64,000 nucleotides of DNA from Senimuribacter intestinalis. GTDB lineage: Bacteria; Bacillota; Clostridia; Peptostreptococcales; Anaerovoracaceae. Under the pieces are notes generated by a model. The model was not told the origin of the DNA, ran no database searches, and saw only the letters and a list, made by a program, of their open reading frames with translations. This document shows positions 1 through 8,321 of the stretch, piece after piece. Both the position numbers and the translations under genes were made by a program. Position 1 is the stretch's first letter; every line of letters starts with the position of its first letter. The stretch is from assembly GCA_943192975.1 (NCBI GenBank), contig CALPCJ010000006.1, positions 62,001 through 126,000 on the forward strand, in the 5' to 3' direction.

Positions 1-208
1 GCTCTGTAATCAGAGTGCCGGACATGATTTCGCTGCCTCTTGGCTCGAACATCAAAACCTTGCGGAACCAGTCTTCTTTATCTCTCATATATTCAAATTT
101 TTCCTGCATGGTATTTCCAGGAATTTTACGAAATCCGCTGACGACATTTCGGGTAGGTTGTCCTAAGGTGTGGGTTTCGATTGTTCTAAAAAGTTTTTTC
201 GCTTTCAT
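1..208 (-). CDS. Proline racemase / 4-hydroxyproline epimerase family protein (partial)
   Basis: Reading right to left from an ATG at 208, an open frame of 69 codons runs off the left edge. It begins MKAKKLFRTIETHTLGQPTR and continues with IPGNTM, then an EPRG segment, which is the N-terminal pattern of the proline racemase family (proline racemases, 4-hydroxyproline 2-epimerases and 3-hydroxyproline dehydratases). An AAAGGA ribosome binding site sits just upstream. The two catalytic cysteine positions of the family lie beyond the window, so racemase and dehydratase cannot be told apart here. Divergence from the glycyl radical operon at 596 suggests it supplies trans-4-hydroxy-D-proline by epimerising cis-4-hydroxy-L-proline; that role is inferred from context. 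Confidence 0.85.
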   Translation of the reverse strand, partial: MKAKKLFRTIETHTLGQPTRNVVSGFRKIPGNTMQEKFEYMRDKEDWFRKVLMFEPRGSEIMSGTLITE

Positions 209-539
209 TATTACGGGTCCTTTCTATCTTTATGACGATTTTATTTCATTTATATATACAAGCAAAAAATATGCCAGTGGTTTTTATAGGGAAAAAAGCC
301 ATAAAAAGGGGAAGGTGTCTCTGTAATTGAGCAGCCCTTGAAAATATTGTGTCAAAAATAGCACAAAACACAGTATTTTTATGAGAAAGTCAATTATACA
401 GCAAAATAGCAGCAAAAAACTGTAACGAAAATAGTACAGACTGCGGATTTTTTCGCCGTTTTGACTAAAAAAATCCGGCTGAACACCATGTTTTTTTATC
501 ATTTTACACGAAAGACTGGTCTTTCTCAATGATTTTATT

Positions 540-556
540 TGGCACGGAATTTGCTT
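540..556 (+). promoter_or_regulatory. Sigma-54 (-24/-12) promoter of the hydroxyproline operon
   Basis: TGGCACGGAATTTGC matches the RpoN consensus TGGCACG-N4-TTGC exactly, 40 bases before the activase ATG. Transcription should therefore need RpoN and an AAA+ enhancer-binding protein. The AT-rich stretch 209-539 has no gene. It holds the divergent start region of the epimerase-like gene and a TTGTG/CACAA inverted pair at 347-366 that could be an activator site. Confidence 0.88.
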
Positions 557-595
557 TTATATAAAGTGCATAAAGAATGAAAAGGAGTACACTGC

Positions 596-1516
596 ATGAT
601 TTTTAACATACAGAGATGTTCCATTCACGATGGAGCGGGCCTGAGAACGCTGGTGTTTTTCAAAGGATGTCCACTTCGATGTAAATGGTGCGCAAATCCA
701 GAGTCTCAAAACTTTGAGACGGAGATTATGGAATCCCGCGTTAAATGCGTGGGGTGCGGTCTTTGCAGAAAAGTCTGCCCGGAAAATGCAATCTGCGATG
801 ACGGTACAATAGATCGCAGTCTTTGTACAAACTGCATGCAGTGCACCGATATTTGTTATGCTGAGGCGAAGAAGATCAGCGGAAAAGCATATACGGTGGA
901 GGCATTATATAAGGAAATTGAAAAAGATAAACCTTTTTATGCCAGGTTTGGAGGCGGCGTGACCTTTTCCGGAGGAGAACCACTGATGCAGGGCGGTTAT
1001 TTGCGGGATATTGCAAAACGCTGCAAGGAGAAAGGAATCCACGTCATGGTGGAAAGCTGCGGCTTTGGGGTCTATGAAGAGTTTGAGGAGGCTTTGCCTT
1101 ATATCGATGGCATGTTCATGGATGTGAAGCATATGGATCTCGGCGTGCACGAGGAACTGACAGGCGTGAGCAACGAGTTGATTCTTGACAACATCAGAAA
1201 GATTTCCGCTTTCGGCATTCCCCTTACCATCAGAACGCCAATTGTGCCAGGATGCACAGACAGCGAGGAAAGCATCAGAGCAATTGCGGAGTTTGTAGGA
1301 AACCTGCCTACAGCAAAAGAGTATGAATTGCTCGCTTACCACGATTTCGGAACGCCGAAGTACAAGGCACTGGGACGAAGCTATGCCCTTTCTGATATCG
1401 GAACGCCAAGTGATGAGGAAATGCGGGCACGAGTAAAATGCGCGAACGAAGTGTTAAATAAATATGGAAAAGAGTGTTTTTGGATGAAAAACAATAATAA
1501 GGAGGTAGTAAAATGA
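596..1516 (+). CDS. Glycyl radical enzyme activase (radical SAM), for the 1513 enzyme
   Basis: Radical-SAM activating enzyme that installs the glycyl radical on the protein encoded immediately downstream. The radical-SAM cluster motif is C25-x3-C29-x2-C32 in CPLRCKWC. Residues 51-87 form an inserted two-cluster ferredoxin domain (CVGCGLCRKVC and CTNCMQCTDIC), typical of activases of GRE eliminases rather than of the short PFL activase. The motif TFSGGEP follows near residue 125. The 306-residue length is normal. The ATG at 596 has an AAAGGAG site, and the stop overlaps the next start as ATGA, so the pair is translationally coupled. It is probably the HplG-specific activase; the partner assignment rests on adjacency. 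Confidence 0.93.
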   Translation: MIFNIQRCSIHDGAGLRTLVFFKGCPLRCKWCANPESQNFETEIMESRVKCVGCGLCRKVCPENAICDDGTIDRSLCTNCMQCTDICYAEAKKISGKAYTVEALYKEIEKDKPFYARFGGGVTFSGGEPLMQGGYLRDIAKRCKEKGIHVMVESCGFGVYEEFEEALPYIDGMFMDVKHMDLGVHEELTGVSNELILDNIRKISAFGIPLTIRTPIVPGCTDSEESIRAIAEFVGNLPTAKEYELLAYHDFGTPKYKALGRSYALSDIGTPSDEEMRARVKCANEVLNKYGKECFWMKNNNKEVVK

Positions 1517-3870
1517 TTTCTGAAAGAATTGTAAGATTGAGTGAGAAGGTAAGAGATACACCGGTTACAATTTGTCTGGACCGTGCAAGACTGATTACGG
1601 ACTTTTACAGTCAGCCGTCCATGGAGCCGTTTATGATCAGAAGGGCAAAGTCTTTTGCCTATGTGCTGGATAATAAGAAGATTTTTATCGATGAAGATTC
1701 TGTACTTGCAGGTCATTTGGCTTCTCGCCTTCACGGTACGCCGCTGTATCCTGATATGACCGCTTGGCTTCGTGATGATTTAGAGGAACTGGACACCAGA
1801 GAGTCTGATAATCTGAAGTTTATGCCAGGTGAAAAGGAAGAGCTGAGAAAGATTGTGAAGAAGTGGGAAGGCAGAGCTTTTGGCGATTTGACCGCGGCTT
1901 TAGCAGACCCTGACATGGACGAAATGGTAAACCTGGGTATTTTTACAAAGGGCGTTTCCAACAAGTCCACCATGAACCATGCGCCTTTTTACGATGAACT
2001 GGTAACAAAGGGCTACCGCTTCTATATCGATCAGTGCAAGGCAAATATCGCCGGCATTGAAAAGATGAACATCGAACAGATGGAAAAGCGCTACACATGG
2101 GAAGCGATGATTATTGTTATGGAGGCTATCATTCGTTTCGCTCACAGATATGCAAAACTGGCTGAAGTCATGGCGGCAGACTGCACCGACGCAGAAAGAA
2201 AAGCGCAGCTTTTGACTATTGCTGAAAACTGCTGCGTTGTTCCGGAAAATGCACCGAAGAACTTCCACCAGGCAGCCCAGCTGGTATGGTTTACCCATCT
2301 TGCTTTGCAGATGGAATATAACAGCAACGACAACTGTCTGGGCAGATTTGACCAGTACATGTATCCGTTCTATAAACAGGATTTAGCTGACGGCGTGGAA
2401 GAAGCATTTATCGCTGACTTAGTACACGAGTTTAAGCTGAAAATTGCAGAACTTTGGGAGGTTCGCACCACCAGAGAATCTATCGCATATCCGGGCTGCC
2501 CGCTCTGGATTCACATGATGATCGGTGGGGTTTTGCCTGACGGCAGCGACGGCTGCAACGATCTGACCAGACTGATTCTACACTGCATGGAAGATCTGCA
2601 GACTAAAGAGCCTTGCGTATCCTTTCGTTACCATGATGGCGTTGACGAAGAAACTTTCCGTTTGGCGCTGGCTGTAGCGAGAAAGGGCGGAAGCCATCCG
2701 GCATTCTTTAACGACAGCACCAACATTTCCCACTTGCTTTCTCTGGGGCATTCTCTGGAAGATGCAAGAAACTGGGGTATCTGCGGCTGTATCGAACCGA
2801 GTGTACCGGGTATTACCGATTTCCAGTCAAATGCGGGATATTTTAATCCAAGCAAGGTTTTTGAGATTACCCTGAACAACGGCGTGGATCCGATTTCAGG
2901 AAAGCAGATTGGACCTAAGACAGGAGATGTGAGAACCTTTACTTCTGTACAGCAGATTATGGACGCTTACGAAATTCAGCAGGATTTCTTCATGAACAAG
3001 TTTGTTGAACTCTTTGACAGAATCGTATCCTGCCACGCATGGACAGCGCCGACGATTACAGGCTCCTGCTTCACACACGGCTGTATCGAAAAGGGAACTG
3101 TGCTGCAGAGAAGAGGCGCAGAGCATAGATATTCCGCTGTTGCCATCACTGGTATTGCAAACATTGCAGACTCTCTGGCAGCGATTGAGGAATGTGTATT
3201 CAACAAGCAGTATCTGTCTATGGGGGAACTGATGGATCTTCTGGAAACGGACTTTGAGGGTAAGGAAAACCTGCGTCAGCTGCTCATAAACAAAGCGCCG
3301 AAGTACGGCAACGATATTGAAGAGGTGGACTGCTACGCTCACTGGCTGTCAAAGCTTTGCAACAACCAGATTACGAAGCACACCGACGGCCGTGACGCAA
3401 AGTATACCATGGTAATTTCCACCCAGTCCTACAACGTAGTATTGGGGCAGCTCATCGGCGCCCTGCCTGATGGAAGAAAAGCGTACACAGCGCTTGCTGA
3501 CAACGCTTCCCCGATGATCGGCATGGATGTGAACGGACCGACTGCTGTGGTAAAATCTCTTGGCAGAATTGATCCGCTGCTTGCACAGAGCGGCGTACTG
3601 GTAAATCAGCGGTTTGACCCGGCGATTGTAAAGGGTGAAAAAGGTCTTGAAATCATCGAAACTGTCGTAAAGACTTACTTTGACGACCAGCACGGACAGC
3701 ATATTCAGCTCAACGTTGTGGATGATGAAACCCTGCTGGCAGCGCAGAAGGATCCGCAGAAGTACCGCAACATTCTGGTGAGAGTTGCAGGCTATTCCGC
3801 TTACTTCGTAGATCTGGAAAAGGATATTCAGGATAACATTATTGCAAGAACATTGCAGAAGAGTTTATAA
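1513..3870 (+). CDS. hplG: Glycyl radical enzyme, probable trans-4-hydroxy-D-proline C-N lyase (HplG)
   Basis: A 785-residue glycyl radical enzyme of the eliminase group. The thiyl cysteine and general base are C426 and E428 in GCIEP; the glycyl radical residue is G760 in RVAGYSAYF. The hydroxy-L-proline dehydratase HypD, as I remember it, has a different active-site loop (GCVETGC), so I do not call this HypD. The known HplG pathway opens the ring of trans-4-hydroxy-D-proline to 2-amino-4-ketopentanoate, which OrtAB then cleaves. The two genes directly downstream are ortA and ortB, and an epimerase-family gene is divergent, so HplG is the best fit. Identity rests mainly on this context. Generic pipelines would call it formate acetyltransferase. 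Confidence 0.8.
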   Translation: MISERIVRLSEKVRDTPVTICLDRARLITDFYSQPSMEPFMIRRAKSFAYVLDNKKIFIDEDSVLAGHLASRLHGTPLYPDMTAWLRDDLEELDTRESDNLKFMPGEKEELRKIVKKWEGRAFGDLTAALADPDMDEMVNLGIFTKGVSNKSTMNHAPFYDELVTKGYRFYIDQCKANIAGIEKMNIEQMEKRYTWEAMIIVMEAIIRFAHRYAKLAEVMAADCTDAERKAQLLTIAENCCVVPENAPKNFHQAAQLVWFTHLALQMEYNSNDNCLGRFDQYMYPFYKQDLADGVEEAFIADLVHEFKLKIAELWEVRTTRESIAYPGCPLWIHMMIGGVLPDGSDGCNDLTRLILHCMEDLQTKEPCVSFRYHDGVDEETFRLALAVARKGGSHPAFFNDSTNISHLLSLGHSLEDARNWGICGCIEPSVPGITDFQSNAGYFNPSKVFEITLNNGVDPISGKQIGPKTGDVRTFTSVQQIMDAYEIQQDFFMNKFVELFDRIVSCHAWTAPTITGSCFTHGCIEKGTVLQRRGAEHRYSAVAITGIANIADSLAAIEECVFNKQYLSMGELMDLLETDFEGKENLRQLLINKAPKYGNDIEEVDCYAHWLSKLCNNQITKHTDGRDAKYTMVISTQSYNVVLGQLIGALPDGRKAYTALADNASPMIGMDVNGPTAVVKSLGRIDPLLAQSGVLVNQRFDPAIVKGEKGLEIIETVVKTYFDDQHGQHIQLNVVDDETLLAAQKDPQKYRNILVRVAGYSAYFVDLEKDIQDNIIARTLQKSL

Positions 3871-3892
3871 ATAGTACAAGGAGAAAAGTAAC

Positions 3893-4195
3893 ATGGCAAA
3901 AAGAGGAGACTGGGTGCGCATTCACGCAATCGTGCTGAAGGCCGCAGAAAGAACTGCTAAAATCCCGGAAGATACACAGAGATGTGATCTGCAGCAGTGG
4001 ACAAAGGGATTTTTGCAGGAAGAAGCTGCAGAAGTAGGAGATGAAGTAACTGTAAAGACTGCAGTGGGAAGACTGGTAAAGGGCACCTTGATTGAAGAGG
4101 GACCTTACTATACCCACAGCTACGGCAAATTCGTGCCGGAAATTATAGACATTGATAAACAGCTGAGAGAAATCATGTTCGGAGGTGAGAAATAA
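3893..4195 (+). CDS. ortA: 2-amino-4-oxopentanoate thiolase, alpha subunit OrtA
   Basis: A 100-residue protein beginning MAKRGDWVRIHAIVL, with PEDTQ, a glycine-rich TAVGRLVKGTLIE strand segment and YTHSYGKFVPE. This matches OrtA of the clostridial oxidative ornithine pathway. With OrtB it performs CoA-dependent thiolysis of 2-amino-4-ketopentanoate to acetyl-CoA and alanine. It starts 22 bases after the lyase gene behind AAGGAGA and its TAA overlaps the ortB ATG by one base (TAATG), indicating coupled synthesis of the two subunits. The ornithine genes that normally accompany it (ortR racemase, oraS/oraE mutase, ord dehydrogenase) are absent, so the substrate here is more likely derived from hydroxyproline. 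Confidence 0.92.
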   Translation: MAKRGDWVRIHAIVLKAAERTAKIPEDTQRCDLQQWTKGFLQEEAAEVGDEVTVKTAVGRLVKGTLIEEGPYYTHSYGKFVPEIIDIDKQLREIMFGGEK

Positions 4196-5610
4196 TGGCA
4201 TTACCAAAAGATTACGATTCCGTAATGGCAAGATCTGCAGAAATCAACCTGAAAGCTTTGGGAATCGACTATAACGAATTTGAATCGGGCTCTGTCGCTT
4301 TCGACTATGAAGGACTCATGGCAAAGACCGGATATACAGTAGAAGAAGTAGCAAAGATTCAGGCAAAGACTGCAGTAGGAAATACGCCGCTCATTGAGCT
4401 TAGAAACCTGACAGAGCTTGCAAGAAAATATGCGAAGCCGGGATATGGTGCTAGAATTTTTGCAAAGGACGAAGCGGCAAATGCTTCCGGATCCTTTAAG
4501 GCGAGAAGAGCAGCCTGCGCAGTGGCACATGCAAAGAAGCTGGGCTACAAGGGTGTAATGGCTGCAACCTCAGGAAATTATGGTGCTGCTGTAGCATCTC
4601 AGGCAGCGATGCAGGGATTAAAGTGTATCGTTGTACAGGAGTGTTATGACTCAAAGGGCATCGGGCAGCCTGAAATTGTAGAGAAAGCAAGAAAGTGTGA
4701 AGCCTATGGCGCAGAAGTTGTACAGCTGACCGTAGGGCCGGAGCTCTTCTATTCATTCCTTTCTATCTTAGAAGACACTGGTTACTTCAACGCTTCTTTG
4801 TATTCGCCGTTCGGTATCGCAGGGGTAGAAACTCTTGGATACGAAATTGCTGAGCAGTGCAGAGAGATGACAGGGAAAAATCCTGATGCAGTTGTCTGCA
4901 CTACAGCAGGCGGCGGAATGATTACAGGAACCGCAAGAGGATTGATCAAGGCAGGTTCTGCGGATACAGAGATTATCGCAGCTTCCATTGACTTGACGGG
5001 ACTGCACATGGCATCAGACACCCAGTTTAACAAAAAATCCTGCACTACAGGACACACTGGCTTTGGCGTGCCTCATGCAACAGGACCTGACCACTCCGAC
5101 ACACCGCGCAGCGCAGCAAGAATTTTGCGTTATGCCGATAAATATGTTACAGTAAAGCAGGGAGAAGTTATGTACATGACAGAAGCTCTTGCCAATTTAG
5201 AAGGTCTCGAAAGAGGACCAGCAGGAAATACTGCCCTTGCAGCAGCCTTTTCTCTGGCACAGGAAATGCCGGAAGATGCGATTATCGTTATCAGTGAAAC
5301 CGAGTATACAGGTGCTGGAAAACATATTCAGCCGCAGCTTGATTTTGCAAGAGACAATGGAATTGAGATTAAGTTTGGAAATCCTCAGGCAGAAGACAAG
5401 CCGGGTGTGAATATCGTGCTGCCGGAAAATCCCGGTCTGATTAAACATCAGGTGGCTGACATCAACAGATTTAGACAGTCAATGATTAAGAGAGCTTGCA
5501 AAGAGGCGGGTGTAGCCCCTGAAAATCTCACTGCTGAGGATATTGCATATCTGGCAGAAGAAACAAAGACGGATGCGCAGTTTGTAAAGGCAACTTTGGA
5601 ACTTGCGTAG
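4195..5610 (+). CDS. ortB: 2-amino-4-oxopentanoate thiolase, beta (PLP) subunit OrtB
   Basis: A 471-residue PLP-dependent protein with the threonine-synthase-like fold. The probable Schiff-base lysine is in SGSFKARRA near residue 100, followed by ATSGNYGAA and the glycine-rich phosphate-binding loop TTAGGGM near residue 238. It is the catalytic subunit of the thiolase that splits 2-amino-4-ketopentanoate with CoA. Length and order after ortA match the family. In the HplG pathway the products are acetyl-CoA and D-alanine, giving ATP through acetyl phosphate if the usual acetate enzymes exist elsewhere. Confidence 0.93.
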   Translation: MALPKDYDSVMARSAEINLKALGIDYNEFESGSVAFDYEGLMAKTGYTVEEVAKIQAKTAVGNTPLIELRNLTELARKYAKPGYGARIFAKDEAANASGSFKARRAACAVAHAKKLGYKGVMAATSGNYGAAVASQAAMQGLKCIVVQECYDSKGIGQPEIVEKARKCEAYGAEVVQLTVGPELFYSFLSILEDTGYFNASLYSPFGIAGVETLGYEIAEQCREMTGKNPDAVVCTTAGGGMITGTARGLIKAGSADTEIIAASIDLTGLHMASDTQFNKKSCTTGHTGFGVPHATGPDHSDTPRSAARILRYADKYVTVKQGEVMYMTEALANLEGLERGPAGNTALAAAFSLAQEMPEDAIIVISETEYTGAGKHIQPQLDFARDNGIEIKFGNPQAEDKPGVNIVLPENPGLIKHQVADINRFRQSMIKRACKEAGVAPENLTAEDIAYLAEETKTDAQFVKATLELA

Positions 5611-5632
5611 ACCTATCATACGGAGGAACAAA

Positions 5633-6433
5633 ATGAGTAAAAAGATCGTATTTTGCGGCGGCGGCAACATGGCGGAAGGCGTTATCAGAAGCCTTTTGCA
5701 AAGAGAAATTGCAAAAGCCGGTGATATTACGGTGAGCGAACTAAACCCGCAGCGCTGTGATTATCTAAAAGAAACTTACGGCGTGGAAGCGCTGGTGGAT
5801 GCCAGCGCGGCGATGAAAACAGCGGATATGATTGTCATAGCGGTACTGCCTAAAATTGTGCCGGTGGTATTGCAGTCGCTGGTTGGCGTCGTGAAAGAGG
5901 ATGCGGTGGTGCTGTCCATTGCAGCTGGTGTAAAGATTGCCTCTATTGAGGAGGTGCTGGGCGCAGATAGAAAGGTAATCCGCGTGATGCCAAATACCTT
6001 GGGACAGTCCGGCAATGGGCACAGTGCAGTTTGCCTTAATGCCAATATTAATGAAGAAGATAAAGCTTATGCACTGGAATTTTTAGGCGCACTGGGGCAG
6101 ACGATTATTTTGCCGGAGTCCATGTTTGGTGAATTTACAGCTTTCAGTTGTTCGGGACCGATGTGGCTGTACCAGATGGCGGACGCTTTGGTTGATGCCG
6201 GTGTCTATGCGGGATTTAGCAGAAGCGACGCGAAGAAAATGGTCATCAAAAACATGCTGGGCGTTGCTATGATTCTCGATGAGACCGGCGATGAGCCGAA
6301 GGAAAGGGTCAACGAAATGTGTTCACCGGGCGGCGTCACCATCGAAGGTTACAAATCTCTGGTGGATGAAGGCTTTGCCTCTGCGGTTATGACCTCTGTG
6401 GATAAAGCTGTGAAGAAAGCGAATGCAATTTAA
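5633..6433 (+). CDS. proC: Pyrroline-5-carboxylate reductase
   Basis: A 266-residue NAD(P)H-dependent reductase. The N-terminal Rossmann motif is VFCGGGNMAEG; the C-terminal dimerisation domain has CSGPMWLYQMADALVDAGV and SPGGVTIEG, the ProC signature. The ATG at 5633 is chosen because GGAGG lies 7 bases upstream; the longer frame from 5603 has no site. It is the last gene of the sigma-54 operon. The enzyme makes proline from pyrroline-5-carboxylate, which is the product of HypD-type dehydration, not of the C-N lyase. Its presence therefore leaves open some dehydratase activity, a second source of the imine, or simple proline supply. Confidence 0.92.
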   Translation: MSKKIVFCGGGNMAEGVIRSLLQREIAKAGDITVSELNPQRCDYLKETYGVEALVDASAAMKTADMIVIAVLPKIVPVVLQSLVGVVKEDAVVLSIAAGVKIASIEEVLGADRKVIRVMPNTLGQSGNGHSAVCLNANINEEDKAYALEFLGALGQTIILPESMFGEFTAFSCSGPMWLYQMADALVDAGVYAGFSRSDAKKMVIKNMLGVAMILDETGDEPKERVNEMCSPGGVTIEGYKSLVDEGFASAVMTSVDKAVKKANAI

Positions 6434-6454
6434 AGATTAGTGGATATAGAAAGT

Positions 6455-6504
6455 GGAGCTACGCATCAATGGAAAATAACCGTTAGGGCGATAGCTCCTT
6501 TTTG
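6455..6504 (+). terminator. Rho-independent terminator of the hydroxyproline operon
   Basis: GGAGCTA pairs with TAGCTCC across a loop of about 30 bases with internal pairing, followed by TTTTTG, 22 bases after proC. Confidence 0.75.
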
Positions 6505-6613
6505 TGTGCGGAAAACAATAATTCTAATGAAACTACGGCAGAGCCATGGAAAAATGGATGAAAAAAGTGCGTATGAATTTTAAAATCCCGTGACGAATTA
6601 TAAATTCAGACTA

Positions 6614-6642
6614 TTGACAAATTTCTGTGTGAATGGTACGAT
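6614..6642 (+). promoter_or_regulatory. Vegetative promoter of the protease pseudogene
   Basis: TTGACA, 17 bases, then TACGAT, 58 bases before the ATG at 6700, with a GGGAGG ribosome binding site in between. The surrounding AT content is clearly higher than in the neighbouring operons. Confidence 0.65.
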
Positions 6643-6699
6643 GAATATATATGAAATTCAATTCAATTATATTAAATCGTTTATTGGGAGGAAATATTT

Positions 6700-7806
6700 A
6701 TGAAATAAGGTATTGCTATAATATTAATCGCTATTCTTGTTATTACATGTCCACTAACTATTTTTGGATCTAATTTAGATACAGAAGATAAGAGCTCAGA
6801 AGGTATTTATATTTCCTCTGAAACTGTACCGGATGAAGTATATACATATGCAGAAGAAAATATTGGTTGGATTTTACGTGATTTATACCCATTGAATACG
6901 CTTTCAGTAGGACAGCCATTTGCTATTGATTCTCATACGGATGAACTCTATTATTTTTTGGTATATAGTGATGGAGATTTAGTTGGATTTTATAGAGTAT
7001 TTACCGATGAGGACGGGAAATACTCTGGAATTTTTAGTGAGGAAATAGAAATAGTAGAGGGATTTAAAGAATTAGAGAATACTACTAATACTGATAACCC
7101 TGCTAAAATCATGGTCGGAAAGTATGAAGATATCTATGCTGTAACCCAAAATAAGGTTTCAACAATTCTTTCTGATTATCAAGGAAGAAGCACTTCAGAT
7201 GTTGGTCAAAATTACATTGTCTCAATGAGCAAAGGTATGACGACTATAGTGAATGCCAAAGAGCCTATAAACTTTTCAATGCCACTTGCAGCTAGGACTG
7301 CATATTCTAAATACTTGAATGTTAAAATTGTTGAAACGCAAGGTTCCGAGCCTTGGTGTGCAGCTTATGTGACTGCTACGATTTGTAGACATATAAAGAA
7401 TGACTCTACGATAAAGGCTCAGAAAGTTATGGAACATGCTTATCCTGGAACTTCTCTCACTTCATTAAAGAAAAAATCTTTAAGTAGAGACCAAGTTGTT
7501 GCATATGGCAAATATAAAGGGTTATCGCCAAGCCGAACAGGTATTTTATCAGGATTAACAGTTAAATTAGAGATGAATAACAACAGTCCAATTTATTTTG
7601 GATGTAAAAATACAGCTAATTCAGATGATAGACATGCTATATTATGTAGAGGATATGATACAACGGGAAGTAAATCTTATTATTCAATTTGGAATCCTTG
7701 GTATACCAGTTTTGAAAAAATGGACGCATTAAATAATCTTTATACAACTCCAAGTGGAACAAAATATAAACAGGAGTGTACTATTTACGGATGGAGAAAT
7801 TATTAA
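6700..7806 (+). pseudogene. Staphopain-like (C47) secreted cysteine protease, stop at codon 3
   Basis: A ribosome binding site leads to ATG AAA TAA at 6700. The same frame then stays open to 7806 and encodes a hydrophobic signal-peptide core (GIAIILIAILVITC), a propeptide-like region and a papain-fold domain. The catalytic residues are intact: Cys at codon 220 in EPWCAAY, His at codon 312 in RHAILC and Asn at codon 332 in WNPWY. A single A-to-T change at codon 3 (AAA to TAA) explains the break. The only later start in frame is a TTG at 6892 that would yield a protein without a signal peptide. Base composition is AT-rich, unlike its flanks, suggesting acquisition. A sequencing error is the alternative. 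Confidence 0.8.
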
Positions 7807-8156
7807 CCGATAAAAAGAAATATTATATATGTGCTGTATTAGGTGTTGTTATATTATTATCGAGTGTATTCATGAAGACATTAGAAGAACATCATTCATA
7901 CCGTCCAATGATATGCTATAATAATGAGTTGTATGGTGAGACTAATAATTTGCAACAATTTCTACCTAATGATTTTATAGAAGTGGGACGGATTAAGCGT
8001 AAAATTTCAAATATGATGCCAATGGAGCATACAAATTTTGTTTCAAATAATCTTGATGTTGGAACAAGGCTTTTTTCGTCAAGCAACAATTTACAAAGTA
8101 TATATGTTAAACTTGACAATCAGAAATATATAGAATATACGCTGATTTGTGACTGA
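7791..8156 (+). CDS. Small membrane-anchored protein of unknown function
   Basis: A 121-residue protein beginning MEKLLTDKKKYYICAVLGVV, one N-terminal membrane segment (about residues 11-30) and a polar extracellular-type tail. It overlaps the last 16 bases of the protease gene in another frame, so the two were probably co-translated. The ATG at 7791 has AGGAG 14 bases upstream, which is long; a GTG at 7776 is the alternative. I do not recognise the family. By position it could be a protease inhibitor or partner, which is a guess. Confidence 0.55.
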   Translation: MEKLLTDKKKYYICAVLGVVILLSSVFMKTLEEHHSYRPMICYNNELYGETNNLQQFLPNDFIEVGRIKRKISNMMPMEHTNFVSNNLDVGTRLFSSSNNLQSIYVKLDNQKYIEYTLICD

Positions 8157-8287
8157 ACTGCTATCCATCAAGTAGGCAAGTGTAAAAATAAAATTTTGGC
8201 CAGTTGGAGGTGCACTCTGACTGGTGTTTTTATGCTAGTGTTATTTTATCAGGGGGAACTCTTAACTACTCTTAACTACTCTTAAAC

Positions 8288-8321
8288 AAAAAAGACCACG
8301 CATTATTACGTGGTCAAATTT
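8288..8321 (-). terminator. Bidirectional hairpin terminator after the GntR gene
   Basis: GACCACG and CGTGGTC pair around an 8-base loop, flanked by A-run and T-run on both sides, so it can end transcription from either direction. Just before it (8259-8286) the unit CTCTTAACTA is repeated about 2.5 times. Confidence 0.75.

Noticed and set aside
15..326. Forward 103-codon frame at the left edge
   Set aside because: It is the shadow of the epimerase-family gene on the other strand plus its promoter region.
1513..3870. Calling the first glycyl radical enzyme HypD because of the proC neighbour
   Set aside because: The loop after the thiyl cysteine reads GCIEPSVPG, unlike the GCVETGC that I recall for HypD, and ortAB follow directly.
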